From Mesostigma viride (taxonomy: Eukaryota; Streptophyta; Mesostigmatophyceae; Mesostigmatales; Mesostigmataceae), in contig RPFO01000382.1 of NCBI GenBank assembly GCA_009746045.1, positions 36,001-100,000 of the forward strand: a DNA stretch of 64,000 bases, given 5' to 3'. The translations under genes and the position numbers were made by a program. The notes under the pieces were generated by a model, which saw only the letters and a program-made list of their open reading frames with translations, did not search any database and had not been told where the DNA came from. Every line of letters begins with the position of its first letter. Within the stretch, counting starts at the first letter, position 1. Positions 22,201 to 37,200 of the stretch are shown piece after piece.

Positions 22201-25200
22201 CACCGCGCACGCAAGGGGCGAGTGCACACACACGTACACACACCGCGCACGCAAGGGGCTGCTGCACACACACGTACACACACCATGCACGCAATTGCCG
22301 GCATGCACACACACGTACATCCACCGCGCACGCAAGGGGCAACTGCACACACATGTACACACACCGCGCACGCTTGGGGCGGCTGCACACACACGTACCT
22401 ACACCGCGCACGCAAGGGGCGGCTGCACACACATGTACACACACCGCGCACGCAAGGGGCGGCTGCACACACACGTACACACACCATGCACGCAATTGCC
22501 GGCATGCACACACACGTACATCCACCGCGCACGCAAGGGGCAACTGCACACACATGTACACACACCGCGCACGCTTGGGGCAGCTGCACTCACATGTACA
22601 CACACCGCGCACGCTTGGGGCGGCTGCACACACACGTACATACACCGCGCACGCAAGGGGCGGCTGCACACACACGTACATACACCGCGCACGCAAGGGG
22701 CGGCTGCACACATACGTACACACACCGCGCACGCAAGGGGCGGCTGCACACACACGTACATACACCATGCACGCAAGGGGCTGCACACACACTTACACAC
22801 ACCATGCACGCAAGGGCCGGCATGCACACACACTGGCATACACCGCGCACGCAAGGGGCGGCTGCACACACGTACATACACCGCGCACGCAAGGGGCGAG
22901 TGCACACACACGTACACACACCGCGCACGAAAGGGGCGGCTGCACACACACGTACACACACCATGCACGCAATTGCCGGCATGCACACACACGTACATCC
23001 ACTGCGCACGCAAGGGGCAACTGCACACACATGTACACACGCTCAGGGCGGCTGCACACACACTTACACACACCATGCACGCAAGGGCCGGCATGCACAC
23101 ACACTGGCATACACCGCGCACGCAAGGGGCGGCTGCACCCACATGTACATACACCATGCACGCAAGGACAAGGATTCACACACACGTACACACACCGCGC
23201 ACGCAAGGGGCGGCTGCACACAAACGTACACACACCATGCACGCAATTGCCGGCATGCACACACACGTACATCCACCGCGCACGCAAGGGGCAACTGCAC
23301 ACACATGTACACACGCTTGGGGCGGCTGCACTCACATGTACACACACCGCGCACGCAAGGGCCGGCTGCACACACACGTACATACACCGCGCACGCAAGG
23401 GGCAACTGCACACACACGTACACACACCATGCACGCAAGGGGCGGCTGCACACACACGTACACACACCATGCACGCAAGGAGCGACTTCACGCACAGGTA
23501 CACACACCATGCACGCAAGGTTCGGCTGCACACACATGTACATCCACCGCGCACGCAAGGGGCGAGTGCAAACACATGTACATACACCGCGCACGCAAGG
23601 GGCAACTGCCCACACATGTACATCCACCGCGCACGCAAGGGCCGGCTGCACTCAATTGTACATACACCGCCCATGCAAGGGGCGGCTGCACACACACGTA
23701 CACACACCATGCACGCAAGGGCCGGCATGCACACACAGTACACACACCGCGCACGCAAGGGGCGGCTGCACACACACGTACATACACTGCGCACGCAAGG
23801 GGCTGCTGCACACACACTTACACTCACCATGCACGCAAGGGGCGGCTGCACACACACGTACACACACCGCGCACGCAAGGGACGGCTGCACACACACGTA
23901 CATACACCGCGCACGCAAGGGGCGGCTGCACTTACATGTACACACACCACGCACGCAAGGGGCGGCTGCACACACACGTACATACACCGCGCACGCAAGG
24001 ACCGGCTCCACTCACATGTACATCCACCGCGCAACCACGGGGCGGCTGCACACACACGTACATACACCGCGCACGCAAGGGGCTGCTGCACACACACTTA
24101 CACACAAAATGCACGCTTGGGGCGACGGCACTCACATGTACATACACCGCGCACGAAAGGGGTGGCTGAGCACACACGTACATCCACCGCGCACGCAAGG
24201 GGCGGCTGCACACACACATACATACACCGCGCACGCTTGGGGCGGCTGCACACACACGTACCTACACCGCGCACGCAAGGGGCGGCTGCACACACACGTA
24301 CATACACCGCGCACGCAAGGGGCGAGTGCACACACACGTACACACACCGCGCACGCAAGGGGCGGCTGCACACACACGTACACACACCATGCACGCAATT
24401 GCCGGCATGCACACACACGTACATCCACCGCGCACGCAAGGGGCAACTGCACACACATGTACACACACCGCGCACGCTTGGGGCAGCTGCACTCACATGT
24501 ACACACACCGCGCACGCTTGGGGCGGCTGCACACACACGTACACACACCGCGCACGCTTGGGGCGGCTGCACACACACGTACCTACACCGCGCACGCAAG
24601 GGGCGGCTGCACACACACTTACACACAAAATGCACGCTTGGGGCGACGGCACTCACATGTACACACACCGCGCACGCAAGGGGCGGCTGCACACACACGT
24701 ACACACACCATGCACGCAATTGCCGGCATGCACACACACGTACATCCACCGCGCACGCAAGGGGCAACTGCACACACATGTACACACACCGCGCACGCTT
24801 GGGGCAGCTGCACTCACATGTACACACACCGCGCACGCTTGGGGCGGCTGCACACACACGTACATACACCGCGCACGCAAGGGGCGGCTGCACACATACG
24901 TACCTACACCGCGCACGCAAGGGGCGGCTGCACACACACGTACATACACCGCGCACGCAAGGGGCAACTGCACACACATGTACACACACCGCGCACGCTT
25001 GGGGCGGCTGCACACACACGTACCTACACCGCGCACGCAAGGGGCGGCTGCACACACATGTACACACACCGCGCACGCAAGGGGCGGCTGCACACACACG
25101 TACACACACCATGCACGCAATTGCCGGCATGCACACACACGTACATCCACCGCGCACGCAAGGGGCAACTGCACACACATGTACACACACCGCGCACGCT

Positions 25201-28200
25201 TGGGGCAGCTGCACTCACATGTACACACACCGCGCACGCTTGGGGCGGCTGCACACACACGTACATACACCGCGCACGCAAGGGGCGGCTGCACACACAC
25301 GTACATACACCGCGCACGCAAGGGGCGGCTGCACACATACGTACACACACCGCGCACGCAAGGGGCGGCTGCACACACACGTACATACACCATGCACGCA
25401 AGGGGCTGCACACACACTTACACACACCATGCACGCAAGGGCCGGCATGCACACACACTGGCATACACCGCGCACGCAAGGGGCGGCTGCACACACGTAC
25501 ATACACCGCGCACGCAAGGGGCGAGTGCACACACACGTACACACACCGCGCACGAAAGGGGCGGCTGCACACACACGTACACACACCATGCACGCAATTG
25601 CCGGCATGCACACACACGTACATCCACTGCGCACGCAAGGGGCAACTGCACACACATGTACACACGCTCAGGGCGGCTGCACACACACTTACACACACCA
25701 TGCACGCAAGGGCCGGCATGCACACACACTGGCATACACCGCGCACGCAAGGGGCGGCTGCACCCACATGTACATACACCATGCACGCAAGGACAAGGAT
25801 TCACACACACGTACACACACCGCGCACGCAAGGGGCGGCTGCACACAAACGTACACACACCATGCACGCAATTGCCGGCATGCACACACACGTACATCCA
25901 CCGCGCACGCAAGGGGCAACTGCACACACATGTACACACGCTTGGGGCGGCTGCACTCACATGTACACACACCGCGCACGCAAGGGGCGGCTGCACACAC
26001 ACGTACATACACCGCGCACGCAAGGGGCAACTGCACACACACGTACACACACCATGCACGCAAGGGGCGGCTGCACACACACGTACACACACCATGCACG
26101 CAAGGAGCGACTTCACGCACAGGTACACACACCATGCACGCAAGGTTCGGCTGCACACACATGTACATCCACCGCGCACGCAAGGGGCGAGTGCAAACAC
26201 ATGTACATACACCGCGCACGCAAGGGGCAACTGCCCACACATGTACATCCACCGCGCACGCAAGGGCCGGCTGCACTCAATTGTACATACACCGCCCATG
26301 CAAGGGGCGGCTGCACACACACGTACACACACCATGCACGCAAGGGCCGGCATGCACACACAGTACACACACCGCGCACGCAAGGGGCGGCTGCACACAC
26401 ACGTACATACACTGCGCACGCAAGGGGCTGCTGCACACACACTTACACTCACCATGCACGCAAGGGGCGGCTGCACACACACGTACACACACCGCGCACG
26501 CAAGGGACGGCTGCACACACACGTACATACACCGCGCACGCAAGGGGCGGCTGCACTTACATGTACACACACCACGCACGCAAGGGGCGGCTGCACACAC
26601 ACGTACATACACCGCGCACGCAAGGACCGGCTCCACTCACATGTACATCCACCGCGCAACCACGGGGCGGCTGCACACACACGTACATACACCGCGCACG
26701 CAAGGGGCTGCTGCACACACACTTACACACAAAATGCACGCTTGGGGCGACGGCACTCACATGTACATACACCGCGCACGCTTGGGGCAGCTGCACACAC
26801 ACGTACATCCACCGCGCACGCAAGGGGCGGCTGCACACACACATACATACACCGCGCACGCTTGGGGCGGCTGCACACACACGTACCTACACCGCGCACG
26901 CAAGGGGCGGCTGCACACACACGTACATACACCGCGCACGCAAGGGGCGAGTGCACACACACGTACACACACCGCGCACGCAAGGGGCGGCTGCACACAC
27001 ACGTACACACACCATGCACGCAATTGCCGGCATGCACACACACGTACATCCACCGCGCACGCAAGGGGCAACTGCACACACATGTACACACACCGCGCAC
27101 GCTTGGGGCAGCTGCACTCACATGTACACACACCGCGCACGCTTGGGGCGGCTGCACACACACGTACACACACCGCGCACGCTTGGGGCGGCTGCACACA
27201 CACGTACCTACACCGCGCACGCAAGGGGCGGCTGCACACACACTTACACACAAAATGCACGCTTGGGGCGACGGCACTCACATGTACACACACCGCGCAC
27301 GCAAGGGCAACTGCACACACATGTACACACACCGCGCACGCAAGGGCGGCTGCACACACACGTACACACACCATGCACGCAATTGCCGGCATGCACACAC
27401 ACGTACATCCACCGCGCACGCAAGGGGCAACTGCACACACATGTACACACACCGCGCACGCTTGGGGCAGCTGCACTCACATGTACACACACCGCGCACG
27501 CTTGGGGCGGCTGCACACACACGTACATACACCGCGCACGCAAGGGGCGGCTGCACACATACGTACCTACACCGCGCACGCAAGGGGCGGCTGCACACAC
27601 ACGTACATACACCGCGCACGCAAGGACCGGCTCCACTCACATGTACATCCACCGCGCAACCACGGGGCGGCTGCACACACACGTACATACACCGCGCACG
27701 CAAGGGGCTGCTGCACACACACTTACACACAAAATGCACGCTTGGGGCGACGGCACTCACATGTACATACACCGCGCACGAAAGGGGTGGCTGCACACAC
27801 ACGTACATCCACCGCGCACGCAAGGGGCGGCTGCACACACACATACATACACCATGCACGCAAGGGGCGAGTGCAAAAACATGTACATACACCGCGCACG
27901 CAAGGGGCAACTGCCCACACATGGACATACACCATGCACGCAAGGGGCGGCTGCACACACATGTACATCCACCGCGCACGCAAGGGGCGAGTGCACACAC
28001 ACGTACACACACCGCGCACGCAAGGGGCGGCTGCACACACACGTACACACACCATGCACGCAATTGCCGGCATGCACACACACGTACATCCACCGCGCAC
28101 GCAAGGGGCAACTGCACACACATGTACACACACCGCGCACGCTTGGGGCAGCTGCACTCACATGTACACACACCGCGCACGCTTGGGGCGGCTGCACACA

Positions 28201-31200
28201 CACGTACATACACCGCGCACGCTTGGGGCGGCTGCACACACACGTACCTACACCGCGCACGCAAGGGGCGGCTGCACACACACTTACACACAAAATGCAC
28301 GCTTGGGGCGACGGCACTCACATGTACACACACCGCGCACGCAAGGGGCGGCTGCACACACACGTACACACACCATGCACGCAATTGCCGGCATGCACAC
28401 ACACGTACATCCACCGCGCACGCAAGGGGCAACTGCACACACATGTACACACACCGCGCACGCTTGGGGCAGCTGCACTCACATGTACACACACCGCGCA
28501 CGCTTGGGGCGGCTGCACACACACGTACATACACCGCGCACGCAAGGGGCGGCTGCACACATACGTACCTACACCGCGCACGCAAGGGGCGGCTGCACAC
28601 ACACGTACATACACCGCGCACGCAAGGACCGGCTCCACTCACATGTACATCCACCGCGCAACCACGGGGCGGCTGCACACACACGTACATACACCGCGCA
28701 CGCAAGGGGCTGCTGCACACACACTTACACACAAAATGCACGCTTGGGGCGACGGCACTCACATGTACATACACCGCGCACGAAAGGGGTGGCTGCACAC
28801 ACACGTACATCCACCGCGCACGCAAGGGGCGGCTGCACACACACATACATACACCATGCACGCAAGGGGCGAGTGCAAAAACATGTACATACGCCGCGCA
28901 CGCAAGGGGCAACTGCCCACACATGGACATACACCATGCACGCAAGGGGCGGCTGCACACACATGTACATCCACCGCGCACGCAAGGGGCGAGTGCACAC
29001 ACACGTACACACACCGCGCACGCAAGGGGCGGCTGCACACACACGTACACACACCATGCACGCAATTGCCGGCATGCACACACACGTACATCCACCGCGC
29101 ACGCAAGGGGCAACTGCACACACATGTACACACACCGCGCACGCTTGGGGCAGCTGCACTCACATGTACACACACCGCGCACGCTTGGGGCGGCTGCACA
29201 CACACGTACATACACCGCGCACGCAAGGGGCGGCTGCACTTACATGTACACACACCACGCACGCAAGGGGCGGCTGCACACACACGTACATACACCGCGC
29301 ACGCAAGGACCGGCTCCACTCACATGTACATCCACCGCGCAACCACGGGGCGGCTGCACACACACGTACATACACCGCGCACGCAAGGGGCTGCTGCACA
29401 CACACTTACACACAAAATGCACGCTTGGGGCGACGGCACTCACATGTACATACACCGCGCACGAAAGGGGTGGCTGCACACACACGTACATCCACCGCGC
29501 ACGCAAGGGGCGGCTGCACACACACATACATACACCATGCACGCAAGGGGCGAGTGCAAAAACATGTACATACACCGCGCACGCAAGGGGCAACTGCCCA
29601 CACATGGACATACACCATGCACGCAAGGGGCGGCTGCACACACATGTACATCCACCGCGCACGCAAGGGGCGAGTGCACACACACGTACACACACCGCGC
29701 ACGCTTGGGGCGGCTGCACACACACGTACCTACACCGCGCACGCAAGGGGCGGCTGCACACACACGTACATCCACCGCGCACGCAAGGGGCAACTGCACA
29801 CACATGTACACACACCGCGCACGCTTGGGGCAGCTGCACTCACATGTACACACACCGCGCACGCAAGGGCCGGCTGCACACACACGTACATCCACCGCGC
29901 ACGCAAGGGGCAACTGCACACACACGTACATACACCGCGCACGCAAGGGGCGGCTGCACACACACGTACACACACCGCGCACGCAAGGGGCAACTGCACA
30001 CACATGTACACACACCGCGCACGCTTGGGGCGGCTGCACACACACGTACCTACACCGCGCACGCAAGGGGCGGCTGCACACACACGTACATACACCGCGC
30101 ACGCAAGGGGCAACTGCACACACATGTACATACACCGCGCAACCACGGGGCGGCTGCACACACACGTACATACACCGCGCACGCAAGGGGCGGCTGCACA
30201 CATACGTACCTACACCGCGCACCCAAGGGGCGACTGCACACACATGTACATCCACCGCGCACGCAAGGGCCGGCTGCACACACACGTACACACACCATGC
30301 ACGCAAGGGCCGGCTGCACACACACGTACATACACCGCGCACGCTTGGGGCGGCTGCACACACACGTACCTACACCGCGCACGCAAGGGGCGGCTGCACA
30401 CATACGTATACCTACACCGCGCACGCAAGGGGCGACTGCACACACATGTACATCCACCGCGCACGCAAGGGCCGGCTGCACACACACGTACACACACCAT
30501 GCACGCAAGGGCCGGCTGCACACACACGTACATACACCGCGCACGCAAGGGGCCTCTGCACACACACGTACACACACCGCGCACGCAAGGGGCAGCTGCA
30601 CACACACGTACATACACCATGCACGCAAGGGGCTGCACACACACTTACACACACCTTGCACGCAAGGGCCGGCATGCACACACACTGGCATACACCGCGC
30701 ACGCAAGGGGCGGCTGCACACACGTACATACACCGCGCACGCAAGGGGCGAGTGCACACACACGTACACACACCGCGCACGCAAGGGGCGGCTGCACACA
30801 CACGTACACACACCATGCACACAATTGCCGGCATGCACACACACGTACACACACCGCGCACGCAAGGGGCAACTGCACACACATGTACACACGCTTGGGG
30901 CGGCTGCACTCACATGTACACACACCGCGCACGCAAGGGCCGGCTGCACACACACGTACATACACCGCGCACGCAAGGGGCAACTGCACACACACGTACA
31001 CACACCATGCACGCAAGGGCCGGCTGCACTCACATGTACACACACCATGCACGCAAGGGCCGGCTGCACACACACTTACACACACAATGCACGCTTGGGG
31101 CAACGGCACTCACATGTACATACACCATGCACGCAAGGGGCGGCTGCACACACACGTACACACACCATGCACGCAAGGAGCGACTTCACGCACAGGTACA

Positions 31201-34200
31201 CTCACCATGCACGCAAGGGGCGGCTGCACACACACGTACACACACCGCGCACGCAATTAAGGGACGGCTGCACACACACGTACATACACCGCGCACGCAA
31301 GGGGCAACGGCACTCACATGTACATACACCATGCACGCAAGGGGCGGCTGCACACACACGTACATACACCGCGCACGCAAGGGGCGGCTGCACACATACG
31401 TACCTACACCGCGCACCCAAGGGGCGACTGCACACATACGTACCTACACCGCGCACGCAAGGGCCGGCTGCACACACACGTACACACACCATGCACGCAA
31501 GGGCCGGCTGCACACACACGTACATACACCGCGCACGCTTGGGGCGGCTGCACACACACGTACCTACACCGCGCACGCAAGGGGCGGCTGCACACACACG
31601 TACATACACCGCGCACGCAAGGGGCAACTCCACTCACATGTACATCCACCGCGCAACCACGGGGCGGCTGCACACACACGTACATACACCGCGCACGCAA
31701 GGGGCTGCTGCACACACACTGACACACAAAATGCACGCTTGGGGCGACGGCACTCACATGTACATACACCGCGCACGAAGGGGTGGCTGCACACACACGT
31801 ACACCACCGCGCACGCAAGGGGCGGCTGCACACACACATACATACACCATGCACGCAAGGGGCGAGTGCAAAAACATGTACATACACCGCGCACGCAAGG
31901 GGCAACTGCCCACACATGGACATACACCATGCACGCAAGGGGCGGCTGCACACACATGTACACCACCGCGCACGCAAGGGCGAGTGCACACACACGTACA
32001 CACACCGCGCACGCAAGGGGTGGCTGCACACACACGTACACACACCATGCACGCAATTGCCGGCATGCACACACACGTACATCCACCGCGCACGCAAGGG
32101 GCAACTGCACTTTACACATGTACACACACCGCGCACGCTTGGGGCAGCTGCACTCACATGTACACACACCGCGCACGCTTGGGGCGGCTGCACACACACG
32201 TACCTACACCGCGCACGCAAGGGGCGGCTGCACACACACGTACATACACCGCGCACGCAAGGGGCAACTGCACACACATGTACATACACCGCGCAACCAC
32301 GGGGCGGCTGCACACACACGTACATACACCGCGCACGCAAGGGGCGGCTGCACACATACGTATACCTACACCGCGCACGCAAGGGGCGACTGCACACACA
32401 TGTACATCCACCGCGCACGCAAGGGCCGGCTGCACACACACGTACACACACCATGCACGCAAGGGCCGGCTGCACACACACGTACATACACCGCGCACGC
32501 AAGGGGCGGCTGCACACACACGTACACACACCGCGCACGCAAGGGGCAGCTGCACACACACGTACATACACCATGCACGCAAGGGGCTGCACACACACTT
32601 ACACACACCTTGCACGCAAGGGCCGGCATGCACACACACTGGCATACACCGCGCACGCAAGGGGCGGCTGCACACACGTACATACACCGCGCACGCAAGG
32701 GGCGAGTGCACACACACGTACACACACCGCGCACGCAAGGGGCGGCTGCACACACACGTACACACACCATGCACGCAATTGCCGGCATGCACACACACGT
32801 ACATCCACTGCGCACGCAAGGGGCAACTGCACACACATGTACACACGCTTGGGGCGGCTGCACTCACATGTACACACACCGCGCACGCAAGGGCCGGCTG
32901 CACACACACGTACATACACCGCGCACGCAAGGGGCAACTGCACACACACGTACACACACCATGCACGCAAGGGCCGGCTGCACTCACATGTACACACACC
33001 ATGCACGCAAGGGCCGGCTGCACACACACTTACACACACAATGCACGCTTGGGGCAACGGCACTCACATGTACATACACCATGCACGCAAGGGGCGGCTG
33101 CACACACACGTACACACACCATGCACGCAAGGAGCGACTTCACGCACAGGTACACTCACCATGCACGCAAGGGGCGGCTGCACACACACGTACACACACC
33201 GCGCACGCAATTAGGGACGGCTGCACACACACGTACATACACCGCGCACGCAAGGGGCAACGGCACTCACATGTACATACACCATGCACGCAAGGGGCGG
33301 CTGCACACACACGTACACACACCATGCACGCAAGGAGCGACTTCACGCACAGGTACACACACCATGCACGCAAGGTTCGGCTGCACACACATGTACATCC
33401 ACCGCGCACGCAAGGGGCGAGTGCAAACACATGTACATACACCATGCACGCAAGGGGCGGCTGCACACACATGTACATCCACCGCGCACGCAAGGGGCGA
33501 GTGCACACACACGTACACACACCGCGCACGCAAGGGGCGGCTGCATGCACACACACGTACACACACCATGCACGCAATTGCCGGCATGCACACACACGTA
33601 CATCCACCGCGCACGCAAGGGGCAACTGCACACACATGTACACACACCGCGCACGCTTGGGGCAGCTGCACTCACATGTACACACACCGCGCACGCAAGG
33701 GGCGGCTGCACACACACGTACACACACCATGCACGCAATTGCCGGCATGCACACACACGTACACACACCGCGCACGCAAGGGGCGGCTGCACACACACGT
33801 ACACACACCATGCACGCAATTGCCGGCATGCACACACACGTACGTCCACCGCGCACGCAAGGGGCAACTGCACACACATGTACACACACCGCGCACGCTT
33901 GGGGCAGCTGCACACACACGTACACACACCGCGCACGCAAGGGCCGGCTGCACACACACGTACATACACCGCGCACGCAAGGGGCGGCTGCACACACACG
34001 TACATCCACCGCGCACGCAAGGGGCAACTGCACACACATGTACACACACCGCGCACGCTTGGGGCAGCTGCACTCACATGTACACACACCGCGCACGCAA
34101 GGGGCGGCTGCACACACACGTACATCCACCGCGCACGCAAGGGGCAACTGCACACACACGTACATCCACCGCGCACGCAAGGGGCGGCTGCACACACACG

Positions 34201-37200
34201 TACACACACCGCGCACGCAAGGGGCAACTGCACACACATGTACACACACCGCGCACGCTTGGGGCGGCTGCACACACACGTACCTACACCGCGCACGCAA
34301 GGGGCGGCTGCACACACACGTACATACACCGCGCACGCAAGGGGCAACTGCACACACATGTACATACACCGCGCACGCAAGGGGCAACTGCACACACATG
34401 TACACACACCGCGCACGCAAGGGGCAACTGCACACACACGTACACACACCGCGCACGCTTGGGGCTGCTGCACACACACGTACCTACACCGCGCACGCAA
34501 GGGGCGGCTGCACACACACGTACATCCACCGCGCACGCAAGGGGCAACTGCACACACATGTACACACACCGCGCACGCTTGGGGCAGCTGCACTCACATG
34601 TACACACACCGCGCACGCAAGGGCCGGCTGCACACACACGTACATCCACCGCGCACGCAAGGGGCAACTGCACACACACGTACATCCACCGCGCACGCAA
34701 GGGGCGGCTGCACACACACGTACACACACCGCGCACGCAAGGGGCAACTGCACACACATGTACACACACCGCGCACGCTTGGGGCGGCTGCACACACACG
34801 TACCTACACCGCGCACGCAAGGGCCGGCTGCACACACACGTACATACACCGCGCACGCAAGGGGCAACTGCACACACATGTACATACACCGCGCAACCAC
34901 GGGGCGGCTGCACACACACGTACATACACCGCGCACGCTTGGGGCAGCTGCACTCACATGTACACACACCGCGCACGCAAGGGGCGACTGCACACACATG
35001 TACATCCACCGCGCACGCAAGGGCCGGCTGCACACACATGTACACACACCATGCACGCAAGGGCCGGCTGCACACACACGTACATCCACCGCGCACGCAA
35101 GGGGCGAGTGCACACACACGTACACACACCGCGCACGCAAGGGGCGGCTGCACACACACGTACACACACCATGCACGCAATTGCCGGCATGCACACACAC
35201 GTACATCCACCGCGCACGCAAGGGGCAACTGCACACACATGTACACACACCGCGCACGCTTGGGGCAGCTGCACTCACATGTACACACACCGCGCACGCA
35301 AGGGCCGGCTGCACACACACGTACATACACCGCGCACGCAAGGGGCAACTGCACACACATGTACACACACCGCGCACGCAAGGGGCAACTGCACACACAC
35401 GTACACACACCGCGCACGCTTGGGGCGGCTGCACACACACGTACCTACACCGCGCACGCAAGGGGCGGCTTCACACACACGTACATCCACCGCGCACCCA
35501 AGGGGCAACTGCACACACATGTACACACACCGCGCACGCTTGGGGCAGCTGCACTCACATGTACACACACCGCGCACGCAAGGGGCGGCTGCACACACAC
35601 GTACATCCACCGCGCACGCAAGGGGCAACTGCACACACACGTACATCCACCGCGCACGCAAGGGGCGGCTGCACACACACGTACACACACCGCGCACGCA
35701 AGGGGCAACTGCACACACATGTACACATACCGCGCACGCTTGGGGCGGCTGCACACACACGTACCTACACCGCGCACGCAAGGGGCGGCTGCACACACAC
35801 GTACATACACCGCGCACGCAAGGGGCAACTGCACACACATGTACATACACCGCGCACGCAAGGGGCAACTGCACACACATGTACACACACCGCGCACGCA
35901 AGGGGCAACTGCACACACACGTACACACACCGCGCACGCTTGGGGCGGCTGCACACACACGTACCTACACCGCGCACGCAAGGGGCGGCTGCACACACAC
36001 GTACATCCACCGCGCACGCAAGGGGCAACTGCACACACATGTACACACACCGCGCACGCTTGGGGCAGCTGCACTCACATGTACACACACCGCGCACGCA
36101 AGGGCCGGCTGCACACACACGAAAAACCACCGCGCACGCAAGGGGCAACTGCACACACACGTACATCCACCGCGCACGCAAGGGGCGGCTGCACACACAC
36201 GTACACACACCGCGCACGCAAGGGGCAACTGCACACACATGTACATACACCGCGCACGCAAGGGGCAACTGCACACACATGTACACACACCGCGCACGCA
36301 AGGGGCAACTGCACACACACGTACACACACCGCGCACGCTTGGGGCGGCTGCACACACACGTACCTACACCGCGCACGCAAGGGGCGGCTGCACACACAC
36401 GTACATCCACCGCGCACGCAAGGGGCAACTGCACACACATGTACACACACCGCGCACGCTTGGGGCAGCTGCACTCACATGTACACACACCGCGCACGCA
36501 AGGGCCGGCTGCACACACACGAAAAACCACCGCGCACGCAAGGGGCAACTGCACACACACGTACATCCACCGCGCACGCAAGGGGCGGCTGCACACACAC
36601 GTACACACACCGCGCACGCAAGGGGCAACTGCACACACATGTACACACACCGCGCACGCTTGGGGCGGCTGCACACACACGTACCTACACCGCGCACGCA
36701 AGGGGCGGCTGCACACACACGTACATACACCGCGCACGCAAGGGGCAACTGCACACACATGTACATACACCGCGCAACCACGGGGCGGCTGCACACACAC
36801 GTACATACACCGCGCACGCAAGGGGCAACTGCACACACATGTACACACACCGCGCACGCTTGGGGCGGCTGCACACACACGTACCTACACCGCGCACGCA
36901 AGGGGCGGCTGCACACACACGTACATACACCGCGCACGCAAGGGGCAACTGCACACACATGTACATACACCGCGCAACCACGGGGCGGCTGCACACACAC
37001 GTACACACACCGCGCACGCAAGGGGCAGCTGCACACACACGTACATACACCATGCACGCAAGGGGCTGCACACACACTTACACACACCTTGCACGCAAGG
37101 GCCGGCATGCACACACACTGGCATACACCGCGCACGCAAGGGGCGGCTGCACACACGTACATACACCGCGCACGGAAAGGGGCGAGTGCACACACACGTA

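Larger units (their letters stand above)
15990..22831. repeat. 6.29-kb higher-order super-repeat, copy 1 (carries foldback insertion)
   Basis: Private monomer variants recur in the same order 6291 bp apart once the 551-bp insertion footprint is removed. GACAAGGATTCAC occurs at 16325 and 19501 here and at 23167 and 25792 in copy 2 (differences 6842 = 6291+551, and 6291). CACAGTACACAC occurs at 16895 and 20071 here and at 23737 and 26362 in copy 2. Within each copy the same landmarks occur twice, so the super-repeat itself has a ~2.6-kb plus ~3.7-kb two-part structure. Confidence 0.85.
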
